A stretch of 64,000 nt of DNA from Limnomonas spitsbergensis (GCA_037349105.1 JAYJMM010000099.1:1798001-1862000); one strand, 5' to 3'. Positions 45,401 through 56,140 are shown, counted from the first letter of the stretch. Translations and numbers: made by a program. Notes: generated by a model from the sequence alone, not told the origin.

Positions 45401-48400
45401 TCCACACATCTCCGAATGACCTCCTTTTCGTATTCCGGCCTTGACTCTGCTTTGAGTGCCATTGCTAACTCAGCAGTGGCCACTGCCTGTGCTGCTGCCT
45501 GGCCCGGTAGTGACGCAGCGGCCTTGGCTTTCACCTTGCCCTCCCTGGGCCCTGCAGCCTGCGTTTGCCCGCACTGGCGCGGCCTGGGCACAGTCTCCTG
45601 CGGGTCCTCACGGCTGCTCCTGCCCGCATCTGCGGCACTTCTGCCTGCACCTGCGGCTGTTCCGCGATTCTGTCCCACCTTCTGGTCAGTCCTCATGGCG
45701 GCACCTGCGTGTGTGGCCATGGCGTGCTGTAAGAGCGGCTCGTGTTCTTCCTCTACCCTGGCCGCGGGCCACCTTTCACGTTCTGCAAATCCACACCGGA
45801 TTCCTGCCCATGCTACTGCCGCTGCCTGGTACCCCCCTGCTGGGGATGCTAGGACCAACGGCAGCGTCAGGTCCCTGACCCTTCGTACTGTCTGGGGGCC
45901 ATCTCTGGGGCGTAATGTCAGCCTTCCTGCTGCCTCTAAAACCCCATTGTACTTGAGGAACTCTGGGTTCCCCACCAAGTGTTCGTATGCATCGGGCGGT
46001 GTTTTTACGACCCTGACCACCGTGGGTTCCATAATAGCATTGGGCCCTCCATATCCGTACACCACATAAATGAACAGCACCCCATACAGATCTGCCCCTG
46101 CATTGTCTGTCGTGCGGATCTTCTCATCCGTCCTGATCAGCTCTGCCCCCATGGCGACTAACTGTTCTGCAATGTTGACTGTGATCACATGACAGGAGCA
46201 CGCTGAGTCCATGAGGGCCTTCTGTGCCACCAGGACCTTTCCTTTGACCATGAGGCCCACACATTGCTCCAGGTTACTTCTGTCGTTCTTAAAATACTGC
46301 AGCCTTGGTGCAGCTGTGACCACCTTGCTTTCCTGCCTGCCCTTACTGGCCTTACCCCTGTGGTCTTCTGAACCCATGGGCATAGTGGTGAATGACAGCG
46401 CCGTGAGCCTCTCGTTCAACTTGAACACCTGCAGTCGGATGTCAGACATATCGTCAGCTAATTTGCTCAAAACCAGTCTCTTTGCTCCCTTCCTGGAGGC
46501 AGGTTCCACGAGCCTTTGCTCAGGTTCCTCCTCCGGACAGGGTTCTGGCAAGAATGACCTAGGACGAGCGTTGTGAGCCGCCTGCTTGAATCCTGCGGAT
46601 TTGGGCACTAGCCCAACCTGCGTCATGAGTGCTACAGACTCGCTGAGCATCTCTGCCATAGTCTGTTGCCAGCCCTCTGGCTCGGCTTGCCCCGTTGGGC
46701 TGCTTAGGTGAGACACGTGTGCTGCTTGCTGAGCCTGACCCCCCTGGCCAGGCCCTGGCCGTTGGTACTGCCTGTTGTTCTGATTCCGCTCGTACGGTCT
46801 GCCTGCAGGCTGACTCTGCTGCGGCCTTGGTGGGAGCGGGTACTGCTGCTGCTGCGGCCTGGACTGCCCAGCTGTAATGTCAGCAGCAAGTGGCGTCGGC
46901 CTGCGCTCATCCCTGGGTCTGGGCGCCCTGCAATCCCTGGCCAGGTGCGCCGTGCTACCACACTGGTAGCATGCCTTGACTGCCCCTGCAGCGCCTTCTG
47001 CGCTGTAATTTGGTGCTCCTGATTGATCTGCCCAGGTAACTCCTCTGGGTTTGTCACTCCGCTGTTGCTGGGCAGCTGCTGCACCTGCGGGGTTCCCTGC
47101 CCCGTCAAGGCGTGTCCGCATCTCCCATTGTCCTGTTCTCTCCCTCCTTGTTCTGTTGGACTGCGCCTCCCCCTGGCCAGGCCCACTGGCCATCTGTTTG
47201 AGGCTTGCGCCTCCTAGATCCCCCATTTCCAGGGCAAACTTTTCCCACAGCACCACCTGCTGTGTGAGTACTGCAATCTGATCTTCGTCTGTCATGCTGA
47301 GGTACCCTGGGACGGTCATAACAAACTTGCTCAGTTTGGCCTTAGCGAGCGCTGGAAGTCCATCATGGAACAGATGCGAGACTGAGTGCCTCCTGCCAAA
47401 GTGGTCCACTGCATCCCTTGAGATCTGCAGCAACTCTGCTGTCGACAGCACCCTGTGAGCAAATGCTTCCACCGTCTCCTCTGGCTTGACGTCAGGGTCG
47501 AGAGTGGTCTTCACCCCTAGCCTGAGGTTGGAAATGGCTGTCCTTTCATCCGAGGTTGGCTTTCCCACCTCTGCTTGAACCACTTTGATCCACAAGGTTA
47601 GCAGCGAGGCTTCACAACACTGCTCCTCTGCTGGGGCAACCCACATCCCCCTTATCCTTTCTGCTTCTCTGGCAGCCCTGTCTCCTGCATGGGGTGCCGC
47701 CCTGATGGCTACCATCAGTGGTCCCACGCTAGCCGGCTTGCTGTCCCATAGCTTGACCAGTGATTTCACCAACATCGTCATGGCTGATGGCGACTGGCAC
47801 GACCCAGCTATTTCTCCTGCCACCACAGCCAGCGCTGGCGGGTCGTCTGACAGTGCCAGCCTGTTGTGCGATCCCCAATATCCACATGCTTGGCAATATT
47901 TCCTGGCTGCAACCGCGCCTGGGTGCGACATATCCAACACTGGCACGTTGCCTTGGATGGCTGGAATTTTGGTGAATTTGGCTACCCCTGCCAGCTGCAG
48001 GACCATTTGCTGCTGCAGCTGCAGGTTCACCCTTGCCTGCTCCCTCTCGAGCCTCTTCATTTCCTGGTCGCTGGACTCTTGCCTGGCTCCTGGTCTGCGT
48101 CTGTCCACTCCTCCTGGTCCCGAATCAACTGATTCTGACCGCGACCTAGATCCTCCACCACCGCCCCTCGATGGGCTGCGACCTGAATGGTATCTGTCGT
48201 GTCTGTAATAATCCTCCTCCTGATCTTGATCTTCTCGTGATGGCCGCCTGCCTGCCCTTCCTGCAGAGCTTCTACTTCCCTCGGGTGGCAGCCGTTCTGA
48301 TTCGCCTCTGCCTGGTCTGCTGTCAGAGCCAGGCCTCCAAGACTGCGCTCTGCCTGGCTCTGCCTGTCCCCTGGGCAGCTCCTGGTCTTGCTCATGCCTC

Positions 48401-50511
48401 ACCCCTCTGCTGTGTTCCGCTGGTCCCCTGGGTTGCTCCTGGCTTGGCTGGCTCGGCTGTTCCCTGCCATCTGCCTGCTCTCTGGGCGGCTCCTGGCTAT
48501 GCTGGCTTGGATGTTCCCCGCCGTCTGCCTGCCCTCTGGGCTGCTCCTGGCTGTGCCGGTTTGGCTGTTCTCTGTTGTATGCCTGCCCCCTGGGCGGCTC
48601 CTGGCTCTGCCAACCTGGCTGCGTCCCGCCTGTGTAATTCCTGGCATAGGAATCAGACTGCGTTTCCTCTCTGGCTTCCTGCATTCTTGGACCACTGCTC
48701 CGTGCGCTGCCTGCAGGCTCATTCCTCCTGGCTCCACTTGCTGTGCCCGCCTGCCTGTTCTTCAGGAATTCCTTGATGTAATCCACCTGGGTTTCCTGGC
48801 ATGTGTTCTCTTTGTCCTCGACTATGCGTAGCAACGCATAAGACTCTTGCCTGCTTGCTCTGCGTGTTGCTGTGCCTTGCTCTGCCATCCTGGCGAGTGA
48901 TCGGCTAGTCAACTCCGCCCTTTCGCTGGCGGCTGGACTGCTGGCTCTGGGCGCTTCCCTGCCCCTTGGTCGCCCCCTGAGGCTTGGTTCGCTGCTGGCC
49001 TCGAAGGCCTCTGATCTGAGTGCCGGGGTAGGCGCGGCTCTTGCCTGCTGCTGCCACCTTTGCACCTCCCTGAGCTCCTCCGGTCGCTGCACTGCTGTTT
49101 CAAATCCTTCCCATGCCTGGTCCTCCTCCTCTTCCGGCTCGGATCCAGGTTCCACTTGATTTCCTGTTACCTCGTTGCACCACTCATCTGCGAAGGCCTT
49201 AACAGCCAGTGCTGCTTCGCGTCCCGCCCTTCCCTTGGACACTTGTCCAAGAGCGGCTAACAGCGTTGCCCTGTCCTGCCCTGTGTGGGGGATACCCAGC
49301 ATGGCCTTTGTTGCCCATCCCCGCAGATGATGGGCCTTGAACTCCTCAATAGCTGTGACCTGGTCCTGGAAATGCAGGAACGTCCTGGAGCAAACTTGCT
49401 TCCACAGGTCCGTTGCCCACTGCAAAATTCCTGTCCAACCGATCGGCTGCATATGTACTTCTGACTCCTTTTCGCCGCACACTGCTCCTCCAGCCCTGGG
49501 GCGCTCTGGCTCACTCGGGCTGGTATCCTGCGCTCCTGATGGATCGTGAAAAAATCCTCGCAGGATTTCCTTGTGGCTGTCGTCTCTCTGCGTCAGGCTG
49601 CTAGATCCCTCCTTGGATTTCTGCACAGGTCTGCCCACACTGGGCGGAAACCTGGACAGCGGCGTCCCGTAGACTGTGGATCCAGCTCCTCTTCTGACCA
49701 GCACCCTGCGCGGTCGCAGCTGCTGCCTTGGGCGCAGTCCTGTCTTAGACTGCTGCCCCTTCTCTTCTTGAACTGGGTCTGACAGTTCTTCCTCGGATAT
49801 TTGGTCAGCCCAGGGATTTCCTACCGGCACAGCTGACTTTTCCCTTTCCTTGCCGACCTGCGAGCTCTGCCTGCCCGCTGCTGGCTGGGGCTCAGCTTCC
49901 TCGTGTTTGACCCCTGCAGGCATACTCCTGGCCTCCATTTCCTCTGCTTTCATTCGCTGTTTGTCTGGGCAGGCTTTATCACAGCCTGCAACCTCTCTTG
50001 GTGCTGCGGCTTCCTCGGCCCTTTGATCCGGCTGACTGGGTTCGTTGACCCGTTGCGCAACCCTGGCCACCCTGGGCGGATTCTGCTGGGGCGTAGCCTT
50101 GGGCTCGCTGCTCTGCCGCGTGTCACAGCTCTGGGACACCTCTGTTGCTTGATCCAAGATCAGCTCTGGTGTTCCAGCCTGAGTCTGCCACTGCTCGAAT
50201 TCCAGGCTGCCCCTGAAATCGGCGGGTACTGGACCCCCTCGGCCGATGCCTTTGCGCGTCACCAGCGCTGAGCCGTCTGCCTGCGCCCCTGCCTCTCTGG
50301 GCGGTACGCGACCCGGCTCTGGCACTTTGCAGTTTCCAGCGGGCGGTTCCACTGGCCCTGCCAGCTTTGCCGCCACCAACAGCGCTTCTGCAGCCAGCTC
50401 ATCGCTAGCCTCCATCAGGTTTACACCCGGCTCCAGCCCCCTCAGACGCCCACTTCTCCGTTGGGCGTCAGGGTGCTGGTGCCTATCGGGGTTTAGATCT
50501 ACGTCTGTCAT
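35777..50511 (-). CDS. Gag-Pol polyprotein with DNMT, N-terminal 4,911 codons
   Basis: A single uninterrupted frame. Approximate residues: 1-850 charged, Gln/Pro/Arg-rich, with a 22-residue repeat (about 630-705); 857-1097 capsid-like helical region; 1181 CCHC knuckle; 1435 protease-like DSA; 1710 and 2112 further CCHC motifs; 2150-3460 unknown acidic spacer; 3465-3490 hydrophobic membrane-like segment; 3570-4060 RT; 4060-4180 RNase H; 4218-4555 cytosine-5 methyltransferase; from about 4,720 the integrase zinc finger and DDE core. The frame runs into the CACTA terminus at 35,776 and stops at 35,557. Before that insertion it continued at 22,017. One ORF for gag and pol is typical of Tf1-like elements. 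The lack of stops over 14.7 kb argues for recent activity. Confidence 0.92.
36850..37850 (-). CDS. DNMT3-like cytosine-5 DNA methyltransferase domain
   Basis: Transfers a methyl group from S-adenosylmethionine to cytosine C5. Motifs in order: I, FEPFGGMCSGLEMVL (37,826); II, YLYADINEEV; IV, GWECQDLSSAGKG with the catalytic Cys at residue 4325 (37,539-37,537); VI, YLIENVAMQ (37,407); VIII, AHRTRNYWGN (about 37,265); and a C-terminal NANERERAMGY block. The spacing and CQDLS...GLEGERSKSFF...ENV...AHR.R.YWGN resemble DNMT3 more than DNMT1. The residue before Cys is Glu, where Pro is normal. It is fused in frame between RNase H and integrase. Capture of C5 methyltransferases by retrotransposons is known from dinoflagellates and charophyte algae. 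Confidence 0.92.
38180..39820 (-). CDS. Reverse transcriptase and RNase H, Ty3/Gypsy type
   Basis: RT motifs in order: HRIAHDMRRLN, FSKVDLRSGFMQI (first catalytic Asp), LNFGLRNGPPFFQRMM, FIDDLLVYS (catalytic Asp pair at 39,087-39,082, residues 3809-3810, FIDD in place of YxDD) and EYLGHNVSAQGL. RNase H follows with LLYTDFSKQG, a Glu in FQGEMLAAVYA, LITDHEPL and HQNADIPSR, so all four acidic positions are kept. This order, RT-RNase H-(insert)-integrase, defines the Ty3/Gypsy lineage. Apparently functional. Confidence 0.95.
40040..40120 (-). CDS. Membrane-like hydrophobic segment upstream of RT
   Basis: Residues about 3465-3490 read GIFTGALQLILVWLLLSVCV, long and hydrophobic enough to span a membrane, flanked by CTAFK and PGARATG. 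This is unusual inside a pol frame. It could be a relic of a captured membrane protein or simply a buried helix. Confidence 0.5.
40130..45990 (-). CDS. Long spacer between protease and RT, function unknown
   Basis: About 1,950 residues with no counterpart that I recognise in Ty3/Gypsy polyproteins. Contains CVLCGEPGQHSTEEC (near 45,383) and CFNCQKPGHFASACP (44,178), both CCHC-like, an RS/Arg-rich stretch between them, and then long acidic Glu/Ser/Trp-rich sequence. The frame is intact throughout, which suggests selection. I can assign no function beyond likely RNA or DNA binding by the knuckles. Confidence 0.6.
46100..46230 (-). CDS. Retropepsin-like protease region
   Basis: LMDSACSCHVITVNIAEQL resembles the aspartic protease active-site loop (hydrophobic-D-S/T-G/A) followed by a helix. 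The catalytic Asp would be residue 1435 (46,209-46,207). DSA replaces the usual DSG. A flap and second loop are not obvious, but IRTTDNAGADLYG follows, and a relic copy of the same block occurs at 53.3 kb. Confidence 0.6.
47220..47940 (-). CDS. Gag capsid-like region of the polyprotein
   Basis: Mostly helical sequence, residues about 857-1097, with WIKVVQAEVG, ETVEAFAHRVLS and LSKFVMTVPGYL. It is followed 85 residues later by CYQCGSTAHLARDC (46,930-46,971), a standard CCHC nucleic-acid-binding knuckle. This order fits capsid then nucleocapsid. A CQACGYWG pair opens the region and may be an extra metal site. Confidence 0.7.
48395..48640 (-). repeat. 66-bp coding tandem repeat in gag
   Basis: About four units encode a 22-residue repeat based on QEQPRGQADGGEHPSQHS with small changes. 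The unit keeps the frame. Hydrophilic and probably disordered. It may vary in number between copies of the element. Confidence 0.8.
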
Positions 50512-51204
50512 TCTACAGGCAATTAACGAACCGCACGGTCCTGCAAAAGTGCTGGCGACACCCTCTACAAGACCTGCTAACGCTAGGCTTCTGCCCCCTT
50601 GTTCCTACTGCAATCTGGTGAGGATTTTGCGAGTCAAGAGTGGATGGCAGGTACAGCACTATGCAGGAAAGGCCTCGCCTTCCCGCTTTTCTGCTCACTA
50701 GTTGCAATCTGGCGGAATCCTCCTTCGCCCTTTCAGTTCTTCCCACCTTGCTGGCCGGGCTGCTTCTAGATGTCTCACGTCCTGCGTGGATGTCACACGC
50801 CCTGCGTGGATGTTGCCTTTTGCGTAGCGTCCGCTCAGCTCTGCGTTCCTGCGGGGATCCTTTGGCACACCCACAAGATTTCAACCTTGGATGTTCTATC
50901 CACAAGTTTACTTCTGTCAATGATGAGAAATTGGATCCACCTGATCTCAATCCGCAATCACACAGGGAATTATCTGCTGGGTGTATAAATCCACAGCCAG
51001 ATCTTCAAGCCACTTCTGGACTCAGCACCAAGCTGCCACGCTCAGTGATTCTCAGAGTTTAACTTGGCAATCTCTCTCTGGAGATTACCACAGCAAAGTG
51101 CAGTTCAAATGCTGTCCAAGGTCGTTTGTATGCAAACAAATTTCCAATTCGCTGCACAAGCACCTTTAGCAGGAATTGGCAAATTGAGCTGATCAGGCTA
51201 AATC
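50512..51204 (-). other. 5' leader of the retroelement
   Basis: About 690 bp between the primer site and the polyprotein ATG. An upstream open frame of 145 codons (50,950-50,513) ends with TAG one base before that ATG, in another frame. It is basic and Ser/Arg-rich, with no known domain. A short direct repeat (CACGTCCTGCGTGGATGT-like) lies at 50,770-50,815. Confidence 0.5.
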
Positions 51205-51228
51205 TACTTCGTCCCTTTCTAAAGGACA
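51205..51228 (-). promoter_or_regulatory. Putative self-priming primer binding site
   Basis: Directly after x on the element strand. It does not begin TGG, so a tRNA 3' end would not pair in the usual way. Instead all 24 bases are the perfect inverted complement of 51,633-51,656 inside x. If the RNA starts near 51,656, its 5' end could fold back onto this site, as in Tf1-type self-priming elements. Confidence 0.55.
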
Positions 51229-51858
51229 CGCGAGGTGCGCTTCAGGTCCGTGGCGGACTTCTTTCCTCACGGCAGTGATGGACGCCTACGGGCAGGCTCA
51301 GTGACTATTCACTGGCTGCGAGTGCTCTTCGAGTTAAGCAGCTGGTTGGTTATTTGTGTATATAGCAATTGACTTAGGGGCATAGGCCTTCTGGCCGTCT
51401 GGTCGCGAACCAGCCGGGCTATGTTAAGGGCACTTACCGCGTATCACGCGGAGAGATGGACGGGACGTAGACTGCGTACTTCTTCTTCTGCAGGGTCTCG
51501 TTTCTCTTACTGGGGTACTGGTCTCCAGCTAGTTCAGCGGAGGCTGAGCTAGGCTTGACTCGAATTAAGGTACTGACTTATGTGTAAGCTGTAGGTCTCG
51601 AAGACGTCCGGTGCTTGTTACAAATAGAGGTCTGTCCTTTAGAAAGGGACGAAGTAACTAGCCAAGGCAATTGCCGGGATACAGGGACCCGGCAGGCCCA
51701 ATACAGAGTACGGTAGAACCTGTCAAACTTATCCTGCGTAAGCGGGTTTCTAGGTCTCAGCCCAAATCCGAAGACTCCGCAGAGAAGCTGCGGAGTCACC
51801 GATGACGCTAACTGCGGCCTAAACGGTTCTGTCACGTATACTGTAATATACTGTGACA
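51229..51858 (-). repeat. 5' terminal x block
   Basis: A 630-bp direct repeat of 19,379-20,008 with only a few differences (for example 51,247 and 51,425). It starts the element in its own orientation and lacks the y block that follows x at the other end. Confidence 0.9.
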
Positions 51859-52235
51859 AGGACGCTGTGGTCCACATTGGGGAATTCAAGTATTGCAGAG
51901 ACACCGAGCATGGGGACCAATTAAAAGCTTGCTTAAACCAGCACACCGACCTTGTTGACCTACTAATCTTGAACGGGCACCAGCGAAACAACATTAAAAT
52001 TATCCCAATCCTGATCGGCACTTCGGGCACTATTTATAATAAGCACACAATTGAAGCCATGATGTCTCTTGGGATCTCCGCGCTCCATGCTAAGAAATGC
52101 GCCCGTAACATGCATGTCCATTCCATAAAACTCCTGCATAGCATAGTGCAAACCAGACGCAGACTCGAATATTTTTCTGCCACGAAACCTGTCACCGGGC
52201 CAACTAAGCACACCCATAAGAGAAAACCACCGTGA
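51859..52235 (+). pseudogene. Continuation of the endonuclease gene: ExK half
   Basis: After the AGGA target duplication the frame continues from 19,149 without a shift and reads DAVVHIGEFKYCRDT. GEFK supplies the E-x-K of a PD-(D/E)xK nuclease fold. Further on come LKACLNQHTDLVDLL, PILIGTSGTIYN and a basic tail, ending at a stop at 52,235. Without the 32.7-kb insertion the PD and ExK motifs would lie about 20 residues apart, normal for this fold. Confidence 0.75.
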
Positions 52236-52254
52236 GGAAGTTGCTTCTTTCTTT

Positions 52255-52395
52255 TTGCCTCATGGTAACGGCGCGGATGTGGCTACGGCCCCAAGCTGCG
52301 TTGTTTCCTTAACATTCACGCCCCAATAGGGCGTAGCTTTCTTTCTTTCTTTCCTTTGTTTCCTTTATTTCCTTTGTTTCCCTTCTGTCCCTCTA
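52255..52395 (+). repeat. 3' UTR and tail of the non-LTR element (family S)
   Basis: Follows the stop of the endonuclease gene: GCTGCGTTGTTTCCTTAAC, CACGCCCCAATAGGGCGTAG (a short stem-loop), then CTTTCTTTCTTTCC and TTTCC repeats. The same end recurs alone at six or more sites in the window, which supports this being the 3' terminus of a mobile family. Confidence 0.7.
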
Positions 52396-52399
52396 AACT

Positions 52400-52725
52400 G
52401 AAGTTTATTTTCTTCCAACGAGACAGTTGGGCACACGCGGCCGAGCCTTTTTGAGCAGAGCCCAGAGGTGTAATGTCATTGACTGGTGCGCAGAGACTGC
52501 ATCCAGCTGGTCACCTGACCCGGGTGGGCCCATGCGCGGCGGCAGGGCTACAGGGGTGTTTTGCCGATCCTTGGCACCTCCTGCCCTTGTCGGGTGTTGT
52601 GTGAGCATCCCCTGGCCTCCAGTACCCCGTTGTGTTGTGTCAATAACGTTACACCTCTGGGCCCGCTCAAAGCTCGGCCGCGTGGGCGCCCATCTGTTCA
52701 GAAGGGAGAAAAGACGAAACTCGTT
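52400..52725. repeat. Inverted pair of LINE family L tails
   Basis: A plus-oriented tail (about 52,400-52,480: GGCCGAGCCTTTTTGAGCAG, then CCAGAGGTGTAATGTCATTG) faces a minus-oriented copy at 52,630-52,725. Other copies: 54,455-54,600 (-), 60,805-60,930 (-), 61,025-61,200 (-), 61,835-61,990 (-), 62,325-62,420 (+). Where a LINE body is attached, this sequence is its 3' end. Confidence 0.75.
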
Positions 52726-52799
52726 GTGTTGTGTGGGAACTCGTGGTAGTTGCCGAGGTGCCCGAGCGTGTCGGACGGTAAGGCCATGACCCTGTGAAG

Positions 52800-53010
52800 C
52801 CTGTTAAGTTTTACAGTCCAACATAGCATCACATTTGATGCATGGACCGTCATCAATGTGCGCGTATGTAATCCGGTGCCGGCAATACAGGTAGCGAGCA
52901 AAAATCTGTGCCCCCCTGGGCTTGCAACCAACACATAAACACCGAGCAGTAGTGTGGGAATGAAACCTTTTGTGAAGAAGATACGCCCCAGCTAACCGAC
53001 CCTAACACCG
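52800..53010 (+). repeat. Dispersed repeat, copy 1
   Basis: Shares with 56,185-56,385 the blocks ACAGTCCAAC..GGCATCACATTTGATGCATGG, AGCGAGC.AAAA, GACCCCCCTGGGC and CAGCAGTAG.GTGGGAATGAA. No coding. Nature unknown; both copies flank the LINE/gag relic block at 53.2-56.1 kb. Confidence 0.55.
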
Positions 53011-53278
53011 CCTGGAAAATTTGAGAAAGTACACAGAAGTGTTTGAGTGAATCGTGGAAATTGTGTGGAACTGTGTGAAGCAGATTTTCAGTGAGGTAAG
53101 TATTTTCAAAAGTGTGAACTGTGTGTATATATCATTGAGATGAGCTGATGTAAGTGAGGAATTTCAGTGTTGAATGAGTGATTTAGAAACGATGATACAA
53201 ACGTATCATTGACCAGACATCGGAATCACGTTAATCAAGAGAATCGTCGTCACATCAAGGGCTAGCTCGCTTGCAGCG

Positions 53279-53925
53279 TTAGGAGGGCCAGCAGTTCAGT
53301 AGATAACCTCCAGCATCATTGCTCCTGCCAGAGGCGCAGCCCCATTGTCCGTAGTATAGATGGTCTGTAACGTGCTGTAAAACCTGCCCCCCATGAGCAC
53401 CAGCTGGCGGTGATCTCCTAGGTGAGCGCGTGGCAGGAGCATACCATGTGTACCAACGCCCTCCAGCGAGAATAGCTGCCCATTGACCAGAAATCCCATG
53501 CATTGCTCGGGTTTCCTAATGTCGTTCTTGAAGTACAGCATTTGGGTCCCGGGGGTGCTGCAAGCCGAGAGGGTAAGCTGGTCTGGCCCGGCGGCCAAGC
53601 TGAGCGCTTAACGTGCGATCATTGGCTTGGGCAGGGCTGGCAGGGTGATGCTTGCTGCGTAGATCCATATGTGTGACCTCCAGGTGGAGGGAAGCGAGCA
53701 TATCAGACAGGTGGTTTAAGCTGTTTCTGTTAGCTTTGGCACGGGAGGCTTGTGGCGAAGGCGGTGCCTGCCTTGGCAACTCGTCGTCGCTGCTGCTAGA
53801 GCATGCATTGAAGGAACTACATGCGGCGACACCGTGCGCTCCCTGCCGGAAGGCTGTGAGCTAGAGGACAGGCCAATGTGGGTCATGAGGGCCTCAGTCT
53901 GAAAGACCAGGTTGGACACGGCCAC
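53279..53925 (-). pseudogene. Relic gag-protease fragment related to the large retroelement
   Basis: Broken frames match residues about 1,330-1,480 of the giant polyprotein: NHLSDMLASLHLEVTHMDLRS, then YFKNDIRKPEQCMGFLVNG and IYTTDNGAAPLAG (in the intact element YFKNDRSNLEQCVGLMVKG and IRTTDNAGADLYG). The protease Asp is not kept. It is a different and older family member, with no terminal repeats seen nearby. Confidence 0.7.
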
Positions 53926-54454
53926 ATCTCAACCGGTGGGTGCTGCGCTGATCAGGGTGGTAGGAGGCCGGGCCGAGGGGGAGGGGAGGTGCAGTGCAAG
54001 AGAGATGGGCAGTGTGGGAGCCGCCTGTCTGATCTCGGGGGCGTGCTCCCTGGTGGCTGCTTGTGCCTGATAACTGTTAACCTTACGACCCTTCCCTATT
54101 GGCTCTCTGATTCCAGCTCTCTGTGTCTATACTAGCCAGCCAGAAATTACATCCCTTTTCATAGCCACATGTAGGCAGTGGGTTTTTGGCTCGGCAAGAG
54201 TGATGTCTTACCAGCCAACCCGTCCACATCTGCTGTCCCCTCCTTCACCTCGACCTGCTCCCCTTGTAGGGCTGTGTCACCCACACATGCGCCATGCGGC
54301 TGTCGGCTGGCATAGCAGGAAAGACCAGCATGCTAGCTGAACCCTTTCTCGCGCATTTTCTCCTGTCGGTGCGTGATTCCTTACTACTGGGATGTCTATG
54401 AATTTAAGACCCTTCTCCAATGCTCACATGTCAATGACATCAATGCTCACATAT

Positions 54455-56140
54455 CAATGACATTACACCTCTGGGCCCTGATCAAAAAGGCTCGGCCGCG
54501 TGGGCGCCCAGCTGTCTCGTTCGAAGAAAAGAAACTGAAGTTAAGAGGGAAAGAAGGAGCAGAAGGAAAGAACTACCCCCCCCCCCCCAAAGAAAAGACA
54601 GCTTGAAGTAAACATTGCCCCTCTTAAGCCTATACTCCCAGAAGGCAAAAACAAACAACGAAACTAGGACTCGACAAAGCGAATGACGTCCTCAACAAAA
54701 TCAGAGCCTCCCATCCAAGCCTCCCTTGTTACACCTGTTGAAAGTCTGTGGCGCCTTCCGGGGGGCCTGCCCAACCTCTCTCCCTAAGCCTCTCCTTCAC
54801 GCTAGGGCACTGGAAGCAGACATGCAGCGCATCCTCCACATGCTTGCCATCTCCCCTTGCCCAACACCGTTGGCAGCACCGTCCGTTACGCTGCTGACCG
54901 CTGCGCCGTCCTTGAGTGTCAGCTGTGCTGACGGCGCCGAGCCGCAGCCTCAACTTCCTGCGCACACACACTCCCTTCGACTGGTGCGGCCCCTGGCCTG
55001 CGCCCGCCGTAGACTGAAACCAGGTGCGGTAGGCCGCCGTAGACCTGTGTTTAGTGGCAGGATCTCTGGGGTCCCCTCTGCCAGCTGCATCCAACTGCGC
55101 CCGCTCGTATGCTGCATCAACTAGCGCTAGCAGGTCTGGGACAGGTAGCGGCTGTTGGTCAGTCGCTGTCTGACGCAGTTTGGGGACGGCTCATCCCAGC
55201 TCCTCCAAAGCACCTAACAATTTCCTGCACCAATTGCACCCTCCGGTGCCCTGTCTGACAGCGAGCTCCATGTCGGCTGCCATGGCTGCGGCCATGAGTG
55301 GGCTGTCTGCCTGTCTTGCTGTGCTGCTGGTGCGACCGCGGGGTTGTAGAAGCGAAGCACATGCTGCCACCAACTTCGCTGTAACGGCTGGATCTGCAGC
55401 TCCCTCATGACCCCCCAACTGGCAGCGGACGGAGGTAGCCCTGCAGCATGGCACAGATGCTGGAGGAAGCTAGACTGCATCTTGCTCTTGAGACCATGCC
55501 GTGGCCTGAGGTGATCGGTGGCCCACACCACATCACCGTAGTTGGCCGCAGGCGCTGCATAGATAGACGCCAACCGGATTCGTATAGGCAGATGATGCCT
55601 GAAGCGCACCTTGGCGGCCATGCGGCGGACACGCTGCAACGCGGCAGCCGAAGGCCCCTCTCTTCCTTGCATGGGATTCCTCATGCTGCCGCTTTGGTGC
55701 TGGATGATGCCCAAGAACTTGAATTCTTGGACACGCTTCAGCGCTATCCTATCGGGGCCGTACACGCAAGGATGGGCTGATTGCCGGCGCTGCGCTGCTA
55801 AGCAGCTGCCAACTAAACTCGAATATCTCTGTCTTGCTGACGTTGACCTGGAGCTGTTTTACCGCCGTATATTCATGCAGGGCATCAAGCATGTGTTGCA
55901 GCCCTGCCGGGCTGCTGGCTAGCAGGGAGAGATCATCAGCATATAAGAGGCAGCTGAGTCTTCGCCCCGCCCCCAGCACAATGCCCTCTGCCGGGCACTG
56001 GGCTGCGATCTTGCCCGGCAGATCGCTGATGTAGAGACTGAAGAGGAGGGGGCTGAGTGGGCAGCCCTGCTTGATGCCTCGGGTGCAAGGCACAGGGCCA
56101 GTGCGTTTATGGCCGTCTATGAGCGCGTAGACTGCCACTT
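54455..56140 (-). pseudogene. Decayed LINE (family L) with reverse transcriptase
   Basis: RT palm: GIKQGCPLSPLLFSLYISDL and YADDLSLLA (near 55,940), then VNVSKTEIFEFS, then a thumb-like region in another frame (FKFLGIIQHQSG, 55,765-55,214) and a CQRCW...H...CFQCP zinc-like block at about 54,830-54,890. Several frameshifts. The 5' part is missing. The 3' end is the family L tail at 54,455. Non-LTR RT of the type common in green algae, by general resemblance. Confidence 0.8.

Noticed and set aside
39670..50300. Many plus-strand open frames of 100-240 codons opposite the giant polyprotein
   Set aside because: They mirror the GC-rich coding strand (Cys/Leu/Pro/Ala-rich shadows) and carry no motif of their own.
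55448..55922. Plus-strand open frames over the LINE remnant
   Set aside because: The minus strand carries the RT motifs (QGCPLSP, YADD); the plus frames are shadows.
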